NCBI RefSeq assembly: GCF_900086985.1 | Contig: NZ_LT593974.1 | Coordinates: 1,116,001-1,180,000, forward strand | Direction: 5' to 3' | DNA length: 64,000 nt | Source: Halomonas sp. HL-93 | GTDB taxonomy: Bacteria; Pseudomonadota; Gammaproteobacteria; Pseudomonadales; Halomonadaceae | Part shown: positions 43,479 through 53,542 of the stretch, piece by piece | Numbering within the stretch: the first letter of the stretch is position 1 | Layout of the letters: each line of letters opens with the position of its first letter | Notes under the pieces: generated by a model | What the model was told of the DNA's origin: nothing | Seen by the model: the letters and a program-made list of their open reading frames with translations, nothing else | Databases searched by the model: none | Translations under genes and position numbers: made by a program

Positions 43479-44318
43479 TTACAGCAGGTTGAGCTTCACG
43501 GTGTAAATCATCGCATTCTGATAGTTGTCAGGCGTGCCCAACTTTTCATCAGAATAGCGATACTGGACGCCGGTGGTGACCAGCTCAGTCGGGTGCCACC
43601 AGAGACTTACCGCGCCATTGGTGCCTACGCTGTTGGCTTTATCGCCCACATAGTTCTGTTCCAGGTACTCATCGTCGCGGCCAAAGGTTTGCTCATGCCA
43701 GTTGGTGACGCCAAAGTCCTGTCCGAACGCGGTAAAGTCGTAACCCGCGACCCAGCCCGCCATAAAGCCGTTTGAGCCGGTGTAGCCGTCGCTTTGTACC
43801 CGGGCGGCGCCGATAAACGGCTTGAACCACAAACCGTTGTCTAACGTCTTGCGGTAGCCCAGGCCGAGAATCTGGTCCTGTTCACGGCTGTCATAACCGT
43901 AGTCCCGGAAGTCGTAAAGATGTGCATAGATAGAGAACGGGCTGTCGCCCAGGTAAATATGTGAGGTCAGCTTGCCCGCCGTGCGAAAGTTGTCCTTACC
44001 GCCGCTAGCCTCGTCGAACTGGTCGTTGGTGGGGTTTTCAAAATCAAAAAAGCCGTAAAATTCACCCCATTCGTAGCCCAGGCCGCCTTCGATTTCGAGA
44101 AACATGAAATCGCTTTTCGCCGCATTGTCAGCGGTACGGTCTTCGGTGCCGTCAGACCAGTCGAGGTAGTTGACCGATACATTGGCGAATGACCAAATTG
44201 GGTCGAAGGTGTCCGCGTTAGCGGTAGTGGCGGTACCGGCCATTAATACGCTGGCGCAAAGCGCTGTGAGCGAAGCGCGAGATGCAATAGCAGTAGTAAA
44301 ACGAGTACGAGCAGTCAT
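43479..44318 (-). CDS. tsx: Outer-membrane nucleoside channel, Tsx/OmpK family
   Basis: A 279-residue outer-membrane beta-barrel with a cleavable signal peptide (to about residue 35, TTANADTFDP). The mature protein starts with WSFANVSVNYLDWSDGT, typical of the Tsx family, shows alternating barrel strands with aromatic girdles, and ends in an outer-membrane sorting signal-like C-terminus (YTVKLNLL). Tsx lets nucleosides cross the outer membrane. It is the promoter-proximal gene of the operon and lies directly downstream of the two DeoR-like operators. GAGG precedes the ATG. Confidence 0.92.
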   Translation of the reverse strand: MTARTRFTTAIASRASLTALCASVLMAGTATTANADTFDPIWSFANVSVNYLDWSDGTEDRTADNAAKSDFMFLEIEGGLGYEWGEFYGFFDFENPTNDQFDEASGGKDNFRTAGKLTSHIYLGDSPFSIYAHLYDFRDYGYDSREQDQILGLGYRKTLDNGLWFKPFIGAARVQSDGYTGSNGFMAGWVAGYDFTAFGQDFGVTNWHEQTFGRDDEYLEQNYVGDKANSVGTNGAVSLWWHPTELVTTGVQYRYSDEKLGTPDNYQNAMIYTVKLNLL

Positions 44319-44418
44319 GGTAGCCTCAACAGGTTTGTTAGTTGCAGTTTTGATCCGCCTCGACGACGGACGTGAGGGCTGGCGTTGACCCGAGTCAGCG
44401 GGTTTTATTGAGTTGTAA

Positions 44419-44434
44419 TGTTAAAATTATAACA
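44419..44434. promoter_or_regulatory. DeoR operator 1, overlapping a TATAAT box of the tsx promoter
   Basis: TGTTAAAATTATAACA differs from the E. coli deo operator palindrome (TGTTAGAATTCTAACA) at only two positions. On the minus strand the sequence contains a perfect TATAAT (44430-44425), suited as the -10 box for tsx about 105 bases downstream; the -35 box is weak. Binding here would block the promoter. Confidence 0.8.
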
Positions 44435-44439
44435 TTTAG

Positions 44440-44455
44440 TGTTATTTTTCTAACG
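44440..44455. promoter_or_regulatory. DeoR operator 2
   Basis: TGTTATTTTTCTAACG keeps the TGTTA and TAAC half-sites of the DeoR palindrome (12 of 16 positions). Its centre is 21 bases, two helical turns, from operator 1, so both would face the same side of the DNA. It covers the -35 region of the tsx promoter. Confidence 0.65.
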
Positions 44456-44651
44456 CCAATTTGCAACTTTTATCACTTCAACGTCTATTAAATGAAAAAT
44501 TGGTAACATAAAGTTTAATGGTCGTTGATTTAATGGTAATTCCGTGAGCGCTCGCTCAGCATAGGGAAGGCCCTCAGTGAAAAGGGATAAGCTCAGCGAT
44601 AACCCTAGGCCCATCCAACGTACAACAGGCCGTTACCAGGAGAAGCTGTCA

Positions 44652-45431
44652 ATGAAAGACCGAAGCGCGTTGCGCCTGGCAACGTTGCAGGAGACGTTAG
44701 CAAACGGTGGGACTCTGCATTTGCGCGATGCGGCTGAGCTGTGCGGTGTGTCCGAAATGACGATTCGACGGGATGTGAATGCCCATCCTCACGTCATTAG
44801 CTTGTTAGGTGGCCGGCTGGTCATGGCGCATACCCCAGGCGTTACGCCGGTATACGACTTAACCGAGCAGCAGGCCAGCCATTACCAAGCAAAAAACCGC
44901 TTATGCCAACGAGCTCAACGTTTCATAGAGGATGGCGATACGCTATTTGTCGACTGCGGTTCAACGCTCATGCCACTAATGAACCAGTTGGGCAGCTATC
45001 GCGAGCTCACCGTGATCACCTATGCCCTAAACGTGGCGAACGCGGTAGCCCCTTTGCCCAACGTACGGCTGGTGCTGCTGGGTGGATTGTTTTATGCCGC
45101 GTCGCAAACGTTTGCCAGTGACAGCATGGCGGAGTCAATCGAGCGGTTGGGTATCAATAAGGCGTTTATTTCGGCCGCGGGTGTCGATGTGCAGCGTGGG
45201 GTGAGTTGTTTTCACTTCCATGAGGTGCTGCCTAAACAGGCAGCTATGGCTGCTGCCATGCAGCGTCTATTGGTCGTAGATGCAAGCAAATTTGGTGTTG
45301 TGCGCCCTGCCTATTTTGCCTCAGTGAGTGAGTTTGATGTGATAGTGACTGACGAAGAGGGCGCATCACCCTTTCTCAGTGATGGGCTCCGTGACCAAGG
45401 TCTCGGCCTGCCGACTATTACGGTGGCGTAA
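44652..45431 (+). CDS. deoR: Deoxyribonucleoside operon repressor, DeoR
   Basis: A 259-residue DeoR-family repressor. The helix-turn-helix at residues 20-45 contains HLRDAAELCGVSEMTIRRDVNAHP, and the sugar-phosphate-isomerase-like domain follows with DTLFVDCGSTLMPLM. The recalled E. coli DeoR sequence shares the SEMTIRRD, ISAAGVDVQRGVSCF and VDASKFGVVRPA blocks, which supports true DeoR rather than a generic family member. The ATG at 44652 aligns with that N-terminus and has AGGAG upstream. An in-frame GTG at 44577 is an alternative. It diverges from tsx-nupC-deoCABD-cdd, and operator-like sites lie between them. Its usual inducer is deoxyribose 5-phosphate. Confidence 0.92.
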   Translation: MKDRSALRLATLQETLANGGTLHLRDAAELCGVSEMTIRRDVNAHPHVISLLGGRLVMAHTPGVTPVYDLTEQQASHYQAKNRLCQRAQRFIEDGDTLFVDCGSTLMPLMNQLGSYRELTVITYALNVANAVAPLPNVRLVLLGGLFYAASQTFASDSMAESIERLGINKAFISAAGVDVQRGVSCFHFHEVLPKQAAMAAAMQRLLVVDASKFGVVRPAYFASVSEFDVIVTDEEGASPFLSDGLRDQGLGLPTITVA

Positions 45432-45726
45432 GCTTAGTTTTCATTAAATTAGCCAAGTTTTCTTTAAGCCGCAGGCCATTCGTGGCAAAATCCGCCGCGT
45501 TTACCTGCGGCAAATCGTCTCTTCTCTTCTGCATCATTGATGCGAGAATAGCGTCCGTCTGCGGTAATTGTGTTTGGCGATAGTCTGCCAAGCGATCCTC
45601 TCTCGCGATCAGACGTCGACGTTAAGCGGTTGCTTATCGGCTGCGTTTGCTCAAGAGACTTTGTTGGCTTGCTACCTTAGCAGCTTGTTCACAATGTTTG
45701 CCTCCCAGCCCTGACGAGGTCGTAAC
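45432..45726. other. Region between deoR and cyoA
   Basis: These 295 bases hold the cyo promoter region. A perfect palindrome GCATCATTGATGC lies at 45531-45543, and arms GCCGCAGG (45468-45475) and CCTGCGGC (45504-45511) could form a long-loop hairpin after deoR. I see no clear sigma-70 boxes and no gene. Confidence 0.4.
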
Positions 45727-46683
45727 ATGAGAAAAAACCTCTACGCCAAAGCGGCAGGTCTTCTACTGCTGCTTTCTTTATTTTTACTGCTGGGTGGTTG
45801 TAGCTCGGCGTTGATGGACCCGAAGGGTCAAATCGGCGCCGAGCAACGCACCCTGATTCTGACAGCCTTTGGCATTATGCAGATCGTCGTGCTTCCCGTT
45901 ATCGGGATGACGCTGTTCTTTGCCTGGCGTTATCGCCGCGGCAATCATAATGCTGCTTACACGCCTGATTGGGCTCACAACACCTGGGTCGAAGTGGTGG
46001 TGTGGCTGATTCCGTGCGTCATCGTTCTCTTCCTTGCCGGGTTGACGTGGTATACCTCGAACAGCCTGGATCCGCACAAGTCCATTGCTGAGGAAGACGA
46101 AGAGACGTTTGAAATCCAGGCTGTAGCGATGGATTGGAAGTGGCTGTTCATCTATCCCGAGCAGGGCATTGCCACGGTCAACGAGGTGGCGTTCCCCGCG
46201 GATACGCCGATACGGTTCCGGGTGAGTTCTGCGTCAGTGATGAATTCGTTCTTCATCCCTGATCTCGGCAGTCAAATCTATGCCATGGCGGGTATGGATA
46301 ATGACGTTCATCTGGTTGCTGATGAGGAAGGCACTTACCCAGGCCGTTCCACCAACTACAGCGGTTCAGGCTTCTCTGGCATGACCTTTGAAGCGCATGC
46401 GACCTCTGATGAAGGCTTCGATGAGTGGGTGGACGAAGTGAGAGAGTCCTCTGATTCGATAAGCTTCGACGATGGCTATCTCGAGTTGTTAAAGCCAAGC
46501 CGTAATCATCCGGTCGAGTACTTCTCTGAAGTATCGCCGACCCTTTATGACGACATTCTCAACACTTACCACAGCGGTGAGCCTGTTGATGTGTTGCCTA
46601 ATGAGACCGGATACAAACATGCCAGTAGCGATCATCAAGAGCAGGACGGCGATATGGCGATGAACGCGGAGGCAGCGGAGTAA
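45727..46683 (+). CDS. cyoA: Cytochrome bo3 ubiquinol oxidase subunit II
   Basis: A 318-residue lipoprotein subunit. The lipobox is LLGGC with lipidated C25. Two membrane helices follow, then a periplasmic cupredoxin domain that lacks the CuA ligands, as expected for quinol oxidases (the block VSSASVMNSFFIPDLGSQIYAMAGM replaces the cytochrome c oxidase version). A CyoA-type C-terminal region covers the last 60 residues. First gene of cyoABCDE. The oxidase oxidises ubiquinol and pumps protons under well-aerated conditions. Confidence 0.96.
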   Translation: MRKNLYAKAAGLLLLLSLFLLLGGCSSALMDPKGQIGAEQRTLILTAFGIMQIVVLPVIGMTLFFAWRYRRGNHNAAYTPDWAHNTWVEVVVWLIPCVIVLFLAGLTWYTSNSLDPHKSIAEEDEETFEIQAVAMDWKWLFIYPEQGIATVNEVAFPADTPIRFRVSSASVMNSFFIPDLGSQIYAMAGMDNDVHLVADEEGTYPGRSTNYSGSGFSGMTFEAHATSDEGFDEWVDEVRESSDSISFDDGYLELLKPSRNHPVEYFSEVSPTLYDDILNTYHSGEPVDVLPNETGYKHASSDHQEQDGDMAMNAEAAE

Positions 46684-46686
46684 ACT

Positions 46687-48726
46687 ATGTTTGGAAAACT
46701 CGGTTTAGACTCGATCCCCTTTTACGATCCCATCATCGTATCGCTCATGATCATGACCGCCTTGGGCGGAGCGGTGGTGTTAGGGGGTGTTACCTACTAC
46801 CGCAAGTGGGGCTATCTGTGGAGCGAGTGGGTAACCTCGGTCGATCATAAAAAGATCGGGATCATGTATTTCATCGTGGCCCTGGTGATGCTGGTCCGCG
46901 GTATTGGTGAAGCGCTGATGATGCGTGCCCAGCTGGCGATTGCCTCTGGCGGAGCAGAAGGCTTCCTGCCGCCGGAGCATTACGACCAACTGTTCACGAC
47001 CCACGGCGTGATCATGATCTTCTTCGTGGCCATGCCCATGGTCATCGGTTTGATGAACTTGGTCGTGCCGCTACAGATCGGTGCCCGCGACGTTGCCTAC
47101 CCGTTCCTGAACAACCTCAGCTTCTGGCTGTTTGTATCCGGTGCGATGATCGTCAACCTATCTCTGTTTATCGGCGAGTTTGGTACCACTGGCTGGTTGG
47201 CCTACGCGCCTCTCTCGGGGATTGAGTACAGTCCAGGGGTCGGGGTCGATTACTGGATATGGGCGTTGCAGATATCCGGGGTAGGGACCACGTTGACGGG
47301 TATCAACTTCTTCGTGACGATCCTGAAAATGCGTGCGCCGGGCATGAAGATGTTCCGCATGCCGATCTTTACGTGGACATCGCTGTGCGCCAACGTGCTG
47401 ATCATCGCGTCGTTCCCGATTCTGACCGCGACGATTGCGCTGCTCACCCTTGATCGTTACCTGGGGATGAACTTCTTCACCAACGATCTTGGCGGCAACG
47501 TGATGATGTACGTCAACCTCATCTGGGCCTGGGGCCATCCTGAGGTGTACATCCTGATTCTGCCGGCCTTTGGGGTATTCTCTGAAGTCGTGGCGACGTA
47601 CGCCCGCAAGCGATTGTTCGGTTACACCACCATGGTCTGGGCGACCGTTGCGATTACGCTGCTGTCCTTCATCGTATGGCTGCACCACTTCTTCACCATG
47701 GGGGCGGGGGCCAACGTCAATGCCTTCTTCGGCATCATGACGATGATCATTGCCATTCCCACGGGTGTGAAGGTATTTAACTGGCTGTTCACCATGTACC
47801 GCGGCAGCATCGAGCTGTCTGTGCCCATGCTGTGGCTCATCGGTTTCATCATCGTCTTTACCATCGGTGGTATGACCGGTGTGATGCTGTCGGTGCCAGC
47901 CGCTAACTTTGTGCTGCATAACAGCCTGTTCGTTATTGCCCACTTCCATAACGTCATCATCGGCGGCGTGGTCTTCGGCATGATGGCGGGAATGTACTAC
48001 TGGTTCCCGAAGGCGTTTGGCTTCAAGCTCGACGAAAAGTGGGGCAAGCGCAGCTTCTGGTGCTGGTTGATCGGCTTTCTCATGGCCTTTATGCCGCTCT
48101 ATGTGCTCAGCTTCGATGGGGCCGTGCGTCGCATGTCGTCTTACGAAGCCACTGAATGGCAGCCGTTGATGATCGTCGCCTTTATCGGAGCATGTATCAT
48201 CATGCTGGGTATCTTATCGACACTGATCATGGTGGCGGTCAGCATCAAGAATCGTCATAGCATGAAGTATGCCGACATGAGCGGTGACCCGTGGGATGGC
48301 CGTACCCTGGAGTGGGCAACCTCTTCGCCTGCGCCTTTCTATAACTTCGCGCATCTGCCGAAAATCAGCGGTATCGATGATTTCTGGCGCCAGAAGCAGG
48401 AAGGTCGTGAAGCAATTGGTACTGGGCCTTACCAGGACATCCATATGCCGCGGAATACCATTGCGGGACCGGTGATCAGTCTGTTTTCGATGATCTTTGG
48501 CTTTGCCCTGGTATGGCACATCTGGTGGTTGGCGATTGTCGGTGGTATCGGCATGTTCGTCGCCTTCATCGCCCGTGTCGCCAATGACGATATCGATTAC
48601 TACGTGCCGGCGGCTGAAGTCGAGCGTATTGAGACTGAGCATAAGCAACGCCTCGAAGAGTATCGGGAGTGGGTCAAGCAGCATCCCGAAGAAGCGTCTC
48701 ATCTACAGGTTCGGATGCAGGGGTAA
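46687..48726 (+). CDS. cyoB: Cytochrome bo3 ubiquinol oxidase subunit I
   Basis: A 679-residue haem-copper oxidase subunit with about 15 membrane helices. Visible signatures: [20 protein letters not shown] (low-spin haem ligand region), [21 protein letters not shown] (CuB histidine with the cross-linked Tyr and the Glu of the D-channel), [11 protein letters not shown] (CuB histidine pair) and [12 protein letters not shown] (haem ligands). Length equals E. coli CyoB within a few residues. It starts 3 bases after cyoA. Confidence 0.97.
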   Translation: MFGKLGLDSIPFYDPIIVSLMIMTALGGAVVLGGVTYYRKWGYLWSEWVTSVDHKKIGIMYFIVALVMLVRGIGEALMMRAQLAIASGGAEGFLPPEHYDQLFTTHGVIMIFFVAMPMVIGLMNLVVPLQIGARDVAYPFLNNLSFWLFVSGAMIVNLSLFIGEFGTTGWLAYAPLSGIEYSPGVGVDYWIWALQISGVGTTLTGINFFVTILKMRAPGMKMFRMPIFTWTSLCANVLIIASFPILTATIALLTLDRYLGMNFFTNDLGGNVMMYVNLIWAWGHPEVYILILPAFGVFSEVVATYARKRLFGYTTMVWATVAITLLSFIVWLHHFFTMGAGANVNAFFGIMTMIIAIPTGVKVFNWLFTMYRGSIELSVPMLWLIGFIIVFTIGGMTGVMLSVPAANFVLHNSLFVIAHFHNVIIGGVVFGMMAGMYYWFPKAFGFKLDEKWGKRSFWCWLIGFLMAFMPLYVLSFDGAVRRMSSYEATEWQPLMIVAFIGACIIMLGILSTLIMVAVSIKNRHSMKYADMSGDPWDGRTLEWATSSPAPFYNFAHLPKISGIDDFWRQKQEGREAIGTGPYQDIHMPRNTIAGPVISLFSMIFGFALVWHIWWLAIVGGIGMFVAFIARVANDDIDYYVPAAEVERIETEHKQRLEEYREWVKQHPEEASHLQVRMQG

Positions 48727-48728
48727 CC

Positions 48729-49349
48729 ATGGCGAGCGAAGCAGTAAGTAACCACGACGATCACGCGCATCCAGTGACGCATGATCACCACGATACCGGC
48801 AGCATCAAGGTGTTCGGTTTCTGGGTTTACCTGATGAGCGATTTGGTGATCTTCGGAACACTATTCGCAACTTTTGCCGTGCTCCTTCGGGGCACGGCCG
48901 GTGGACCCGACGGCTCCGAGATCTTTGATTTACCGCTGATTTTAGCCGGTACATTTGCACTGTTGATCAGTAGTTTTACCTACGGGATGGCGGTGCTGGC
49001 AATGACCGCCGAGAAGGTTGACCAAGTCAAGAAATGGCTGTGGATCACCTTCGTGCTGGGGGCGGCCTTTATCGCCATGGAGATTTATGAGTTCCAGCAC
49101 CTCATTCATCTCGGCTACGGGCCTGATCGCAGCGCCTTTTTATCTGCCTTCTTTACACTGGTTGGCACCCACGGTCTCCACGTGACCTTCGGGCTGATCT
49201 GGATCCTGGTGGTACTTTATCAATTGCGCACCAAGGGTCTGAACGACATGACACGTCCGCGTATCCTATGCTTAAGCTTGTTCTGGCACTTCTTGGATAT
49301 TGTTTGGATTTGTGTGTTTTCATTCGTCTACCTGATGGGGGTTCTGTAA
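48729..49349 (+). CDS. cyoC: Cytochrome bo3 ubiquinol oxidase subunit III
   Basis: A 206-residue membrane subunit with five helices. The N-terminus is His-rich ([15 protein letters not shown]) before [24 protein letters not shown], the family's conserved first helix. The later [41 protein letters not shown] is typical. The ATG at 48729 begins 2 bases after the cyoB stop. A longer in-frame start inside cyoB is unlikely. Confidence 0.96.
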   Translation: MASEAVSNHDDHAHPVTHDHHDTGSIKVFGFWVYLMSDLVIFGTLFATFAVLLRGTAGGPDGSEIFDLPLILAGTFALLISSFTYGMAVLAMTAEKVDQVKKWLWITFVLGAAFIAMEIYEFQHLIHLGYGPDRSAFLSAFFTLVGTHGLHVTFGLIWILVVLYQLRTKGLNDMTRPRILCLSLFWHFLDIVWICVFSFVYLMGVL

Positions 49350-49350
49350 T

Positions 49351-49668
49351 ATGGATGATTCACCCACTTCACACGGCAGCGTAAAGTCGTATGTGACAGG
49401 CCTCATTCTGTCCATCGTGCTCACTATTATCCCCTTCTCGGTGGTAATGAGTGGTGCGTTGAGCATGAATGCCACCGTTTGGACGATTGTTATAACCGCC
49501 ATAGCCCAGATTCTGGTGCAGCTTGTGATGTTCATGCACATGGACACTAAGCAAGAGGAAGGTTGGAACTTCATGTCCTTCGTCTTCACCCTGATTATTC
49601 TCGGCCTGGTTGTTGGAGGTTCGTTGTGGATCATGCATCACCTGCACCTCAATCTGCACATCGGGTAA
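49351..49668 (+). CDS. cyoD: Cytochrome bo3 ubiquinol oxidase subunit IV
   Basis: A 105-residue protein with three membrane helices, beginning SPTSHGSVKSYVTGLILSIVLTIIPF, the conserved CyoD start. The motif QILVQLVMFMHMD is also typical. It assists CuB and haem assembly in subunit I. It starts 1 base after the cyoC stop and precedes cyoE by 5 bases. Confidence 0.95.
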   Translation: MDDSPTSHGSVKSYVTGLILSIVLTIIPFSVVMSGALSMNATVWTIVITAIAQILVQLVMFMHMDTKQEEGWNFMSFVFTLIILGLVVGGSLWIMHHLHLNLHIG

Positions 49669-49673
49669 CGTTT

Positions 49674-50567
49674 ATGGCAAAGATGGGCGATTATTTCGCC
49701 CTCACCAAACCGGGTATCATTGGTGGTAATACCATTTCAGTCATGGGCGGCTATTTTTTAGCCGCCCGCGGCGATTTTGATTTGCTGCTGTTTTTGAGCG
49801 CGGTGGTGGGCTTGGCGCTGGTGATTGCGTCAGGCTGTGCCTTTAATAACGTGATTGATCGGGACATTGATGCGGTGATGAGCCGCACGCGTACGCGGGC
49901 TCTGGTCCAGGGTCGTATCACACCGTTTGCGGCATTGTGCTTTGCGACGCTGCTGGGCATTGCCGGCTTCGCCGTGTTGGCGCTAGGTACCAATGGGTTG
50001 ACGGTTGCTCTGGCAGGCTTTGGTTACGCTATTTATGTAGGGGCCTATAGCCTCTATATGAAGCGTCATTCTGAGTTTGGCACTTTGGTGGGCAGCCTTT
50101 CTGGTGCAGTACCGCCAGTGGTGGGTTATTGCGCCGTGACTAACCAGCTGGACGCCGGGGCCTTAACGCTACTGTTGATTTTCTGTCTTTGGCAAATGCC
50201 GCATTCTTATGCGATTGCTATTTTCCGGATGGAAGATTACCGCGCTGCTTCAATTCCGGTCTTGCCGGTGGTACGCGGTATTGCGTCAGCACGTCGCTAT
50301 ATTCTTGGCTACATAATTGCGTTTATTGCCGCATCATTGGCGTTGGTACTGGCCGGCTATGCTGGCGTTGGCTACCTGATCGTAGCATTGGTGATGGGTA
50401 GCTACTGGCTTTATCAGGCCGTACAGGGCTATCACGGTAGCGATGAAGTCCGTTGGGCTAAGCGCGTGTTTGGCGTTTCAATCCTGGCGATCACGGTGTT
50501 GAGCGTTGCCATGTCACTGGATGCCAGCCTGCTGTCGTTACCACCGTTGTTAGACCGTTGGTTATGA
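49674..50567 (+). CDS. cyoE: Protohaem IX farnesyltransferase (haem O synthase)
   Basis: A 297-residue UbiA-superfamily prenyltransferase that adds a farnesyl group to haem B to make haem O for subunit I. The two Asp-rich regions are NNVIDRDIDAVMSRTRTRAL (first, with DxxxD) and a second region near YRAASIPVLPVVRG. Nine membrane helices are predicted. The ATG at 49674 was chosen because MAKMGDYFALTKPGIIGGN matches the family N-terminus. It is the last gene of the cyo operon. Confidence 0.96.
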   Translation: MAKMGDYFALTKPGIIGGNTISVMGGYFLAARGDFDLLLFLSAVVGLALVIASGCAFNNVIDRDIDAVMSRTRTRALVQGRITPFAALCFATLLGIAGFAVLALGTNGLTVALAGFGYAIYVGAYSLYMKRHSEFGTLVGSLSGAVPPVVGYCAVTNQLDAGALTLLLIFCLWQMPHSYAIAIFRMEDYRAASIPVLPVVRGIASARRYILGYIIAFIAASLALVLAGYAGVGYLIVALVMGSYWLYQAVQGYHGSDEVRWAKRVFGVSILAITVLSVAMSLDASLLSLPPLLDRWL

Positions 50568-50584
50568 ATTTCGTCAGAAATTAG

Positions 50585-50605
50585 GCAGGAGTGCAATGCT
50601 CCTGT
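50585..50605 (+). terminator. Hairpin after cyoE
   Basis: GCAGGAG/CTCCTGT with a 7-base loop starts 17 bases after the cyoE stop. There is no long T-run after it, so it is only a weak terminator candidate for the cyo operon. Confidence 0.35.
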
Positions 50606-50685
50606 CTATACTGTCTGTAAGCCCGATGTGGGTTTGATCGACTATCCCGTCGGTTAGAATAATAAGGACAGTAGGAGACGTACCC

Positions 50686-51291
50686 ATGCTGACACACGTC
50701 TGGGGTCTGATGGCCCATCCTCAACGCGAATGGAAACAGATGCACGACGAGCATGAAACGGTGTTTCACCTCTATGCTCACCATGTATTGATTCTCAGCG
50801 CTGTCCCCGTTGTCTGCTCTTTTATCGGCACTACCCAGTTCGGCTGGGGACTTGGCGGTGAGCGGACCATTCAGCTTAACCTGCTGGATGCATTTTATGC
50901 GGGTATCGTGTTTTATCTGGTCATTCTGGCGGCCGTGTTGTTCATGGGTAACGTTATCCATTGGATGGCCCAACGCTTTGTAGACCCCCCCAATCGTCGG
51001 CGCTGCGTAAAATTTGCAGGTTATGTCGCAACCCCCATGCTACTTAGCGGTATTGTCGCCCTCTATCCCATTGTATGGCTGTGCCTGCTAGCCGGGGTGA
51101 TAGGGCTGTGCTGGTCGGGTTATCTGCTCTACGTCGGAATTCCGAACTTTCTGGATATTTCTGATGAGCAAGGGTTTATCGTTTCCAGTGCCACCCTGGC
51201 GATCGGCGTGCTGGTGCTTGAGATGTTGCTGGCCGCGACGGTGCTGCTCTGGGGTTACGGCGAGCAGATTATTCTCGGTATCCTGTCCTAG
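50686..51291 (+). CDS. Yip1-domain membrane protein
   Basis: A 201-residue protein with five predicted membrane helices. The start WGLMAHPQREWKQMHDEHE followed by helices with VGIPNFLDISDEQGF matches bacterial Yip1-family proteins, whose function is unknown. A GGAG-like site lies upstream of the ATG at 50686. It stands alone between cyoE and the convergent pta gene and ends at a strong bidirectional terminator. Confidence 0.82.
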   Translation: MLTHVWGLMAHPQREWKQMHDEHETVFHLYAHHVLILSAVPVVCSFIGTTQFGWGLGGERTIQLNLLDAFYAGIVFYLVILAAVLFMGNVIHWMAQRFVDPPNRRRCVKFAGYVATPMLLSGIVALYPIVWLCLLAGVIGLCWSGYLLYVGIPNFLDISDEQGFIVSSATLAIGVLVLEMLLAATVLLWGYGEQIILGILS

Positions 51292-51319
51292 CCGACCATC
51301 GGTAACGTCCTGCCCGTTA

Positions 51320-51355
51320 AAACCGCTACCTCGCTATGCTGCGAGGTAGCGGTTT
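51320..51355. terminator. Bidirectional intrinsic terminator between the Yip1 gene and pta
   Basis: A 15-bp perfect stem, AAACCGCTACCTCGC and its complement GCGAGGTAGCGGTTT, with a 6-base loop. A-rich and T-rich ends serve both convergent genes. Confidence 0.88.
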
Positions 51356-51358
51356 GCG

Positions 51359-53542
51359 CTATGCGTTTTGCTGGCTTGCCTGAATGGCGGTCAAGGCGAT
51401 GGTATAGACAATATCGTCCACCAATGCCCCGCGGGATAAGTCATTCACGGGCTTATTCAAGCCTTGCAGCATTGGGCCGACGCTTACCACCCGGGCGCTG
51501 CGTTGAACCGCCTTGTAAGTGGTGTTTCCCGTATTCAGATCGGGAAACACAAACACCGTTGCGTTACCGGCGACCGGTGAGTCGGGCGCTTTTTGCTTGC
51601 CTACACTTTCGATGGCAGCGGCGTCGTATTGCAGTGGACCGTCGATAAGTAAGCCGGGCGCACGCTGTTTGGCGATGCGCGTGGCTTCGCGCACTTTATC
51701 GACATCCGCACCAGTCCCCGAATCCCCCGTTGAATAGCTGATCATTGCGACCCGTGGTTCGATTCCAAACGCTTGTGCCGAGTGGGCACTTTGTATAGCG
51801 ATTTCTGCGAGCGTTTCAGCGTCAGGGTCGGGATTTATTGCGCAATCACCATAGACCACCACTTGTTCGGGTAGCAGCATAAAGAAGATCGACGACACCT
51901 GACGGTATTCCGGTGCGGTTTTGATCAACTGGAAGGCGGGTCGCACGGTATTGGCTGTGGTATGGACGGCCCCTGACACCAAGCCGTCGACCTCATCCAA
52001 CTGAAGCATCATGGTGCCAAGTACCACGTTATCCTGCAGTTGGGCCTCAGCCGTTAACTCATTGAGCTTACCGCGTCGACGCTTAACCATGGGGGCGATG
52101 TAATGCGCACGGGTACTTTCTGGGTCAATAATGGTGAGCGCCTCCGGTAGCGTCAATCCCCGGTTGCGGGCGACATCTTCTATGTCATCGCGATTACCCA
52201 GCAGTACGCAGTTAGCGATGCCGCGCCGCTGGCAAATAATCGCGGCTTCGATGGTTCTTGGTTCATCGCCTTCAGGCAGCACGATGCGCTTTTTGGCTTG
52301 CTGAGCATGCTTGACCAGCTGGTGACGAAAGGCGGAAGGCGAAAGCCGATGCGTGTAGCCACGGCTAAGATTGGTTTTTAGCCAGTCTAAATCGATATGA
52401 GCAGCAACATAGCGAGCGACCTGTTCGGCACGCTCGAAATCATCCATGGGAATTTCACTGCTTAACTGGCTTAAGTTTTGCGCGGTGGTCAGGCTGTCGG
52501 TGTCGACTGCCAGCACCGGCAAGCCAGTTTTTAGCGCAGGCCGACACATTTCAATCATATTGTCGTTGGGCATAAAGCCGTTGGTTAGCAGCACACCGGC
52601 CAGGCGGGTACCGTTCATGGTGGCAAGGGCAGAGGCCAGCACCACGTCATCGCGGTCGCCAGACGCGACCACCAGGCAACCTGGCTTGAAAATATGCAAC
52701 GCATTGGCGGCACTGCGGGCGCAAAGGCTGGTGGAAAGCACCCGTCGGCTGGCGGCTTCGCCTTCGTTCAGCAGCGTCGCATTCAGCGCCCTGGCGACGT
52801 CCAGCGTGCGCGGTGCACTGAGCGCATTGCTGTAGGGGACAACGCCAATCAGATGAAACTTATCCGTGGCAAGCGACGGCGAGTAGCGGCGTAGCTCGTT
52901 GAGCAGTGAGGCTTCCAACTGGGGTTTAATGCTCCCTGGTGCCGCGGAAAGATCGTCTTCCTGGCCGTAGGGCAGGTTTTTCATACGCATCAAAATGCCG
53001 CCCAGTGTGCGGCTGGAGCTAACGCCGCCGAAGCTTCTTGCGTGCATATCCAGCTCTTCGGCGAGCCGCTGAGGGTCATCCAAATCGCCGGTGCCCACCA
53101 GAATAATGCGTGCATTTAATGCATTGGCCAACTGAGTGTTGGTTTGGGTGGCGTAGGTGGTGTACTGGGTGGGGACCACTCCTTCGACCACCACCAAATC
53201 CAAGGTGCTACCGTCCCGGTAAGCCTGCTGGGTGACCTGATCGTAAAGCTCGATCACGTTTTCCATCAGCTCGTCGGTTTGATCGTCGCGCAACAGTCGC
53301 TCAAGCCGGGCCTGGGAAATAGGCGAGGGCGGTCGTTGATTTAATGTACGCGAAGCCAGCGCCGTTGAGCGGTCCAACCCGGGGCCATTTAACTCTTTTT
53401 GCATAAATGGCTTTAGAAAACCCGCTTTAAGACCAATGGTGTCCAGCGCTTGAATCAACCCCAGGCACGCGGAGGTTAGGCCTGCTCCTTGGCTGGTGGG
53501 TACCAGCAAAATAGCCTGCGGTGCATCAGCGGGCGTGTTCAT
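51359..53542 (-). CDS. pta: Phosphate acetyltransferase, long multidomain form
   Basis: A 727-residue Pta. The N-terminal P-loop-like domain ([17 protein letters not shown]) and a DRTGG domain (about 220-340) precede the C-terminal catalytic PTA/PTB domain from about 395 ([31 protein letters not shown] through [28 protein letters not shown]). It interconverts acetyl-CoA and acetyl phosphate. It overlaps the end of ackA by 4 bases, so the two are translationally coupled. Confidence 0.96.
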   Translation of the reverse strand: MNTPADAPQAILLVPTSQGAGLTSACLGLIQALDTIGLKAGFLKPFMQKELNGPGLDRSTALASRTLNQRPPSPISQARLERLLRDDQTDELMENVIELYDQVTQQAYRDGSTLDLVVVEGVVPTQYTTYATQTNTQLANALNARIILVGTGDLDDPQRLAEELDMHARSFGGVSSSRTLGGILMRMKNLPYGQEDDLSAAPGSIKPQLEASLLNELRRYSPSLATDKFHLIGVVPYSNALSAPRTLDVARALNATLLNEGEAASRRVLSTSLCARSAANALHIFKPGCLVVASGDRDDVVLASALATMNGTRLAGVLLTNGFMPNDNMIEMCRPALKTGLPVLAVDTDSLTTAQNLSQLSSEIPMDDFERAEQVARYVAAHIDLDWLKTNLSRGYTHRLSPSAFRHQLVKHAQQAKKRIVLPEGDEPRTIEAAIICQRRGIANCVLLGNRDDIEDVARNRGLTLPEALTIIDPESTRAHYIAPMVKRRRGKLNELTAEAQLQDNVVLGTMMLQLDEVDGLVSGAVHTTANTVRPAFQLIKTAPEYRQVSSIFFMLLPEQVVVYGDCAINPDPDAETLAEIAIQSAHSAQAFGIEPRVAMISYSTGDSGTGADVDKVREATRIAKQRAPGLLIDGPLQYDAAAIESVGKQKAPDSPVAGNATVFVFPDLNTGNTTYKAVQRSARVVSVGPMLQGLNKPVNDLSRGALVDDIVYTIALTAIQASQQNA

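Noticed and set aside
47158..47949. Open frame of 263 codons on the minus strand opposite cyoB
   Set aside because: Its His/Arg/Gln-rich composition is the usual shadow of a membrane protein gene.
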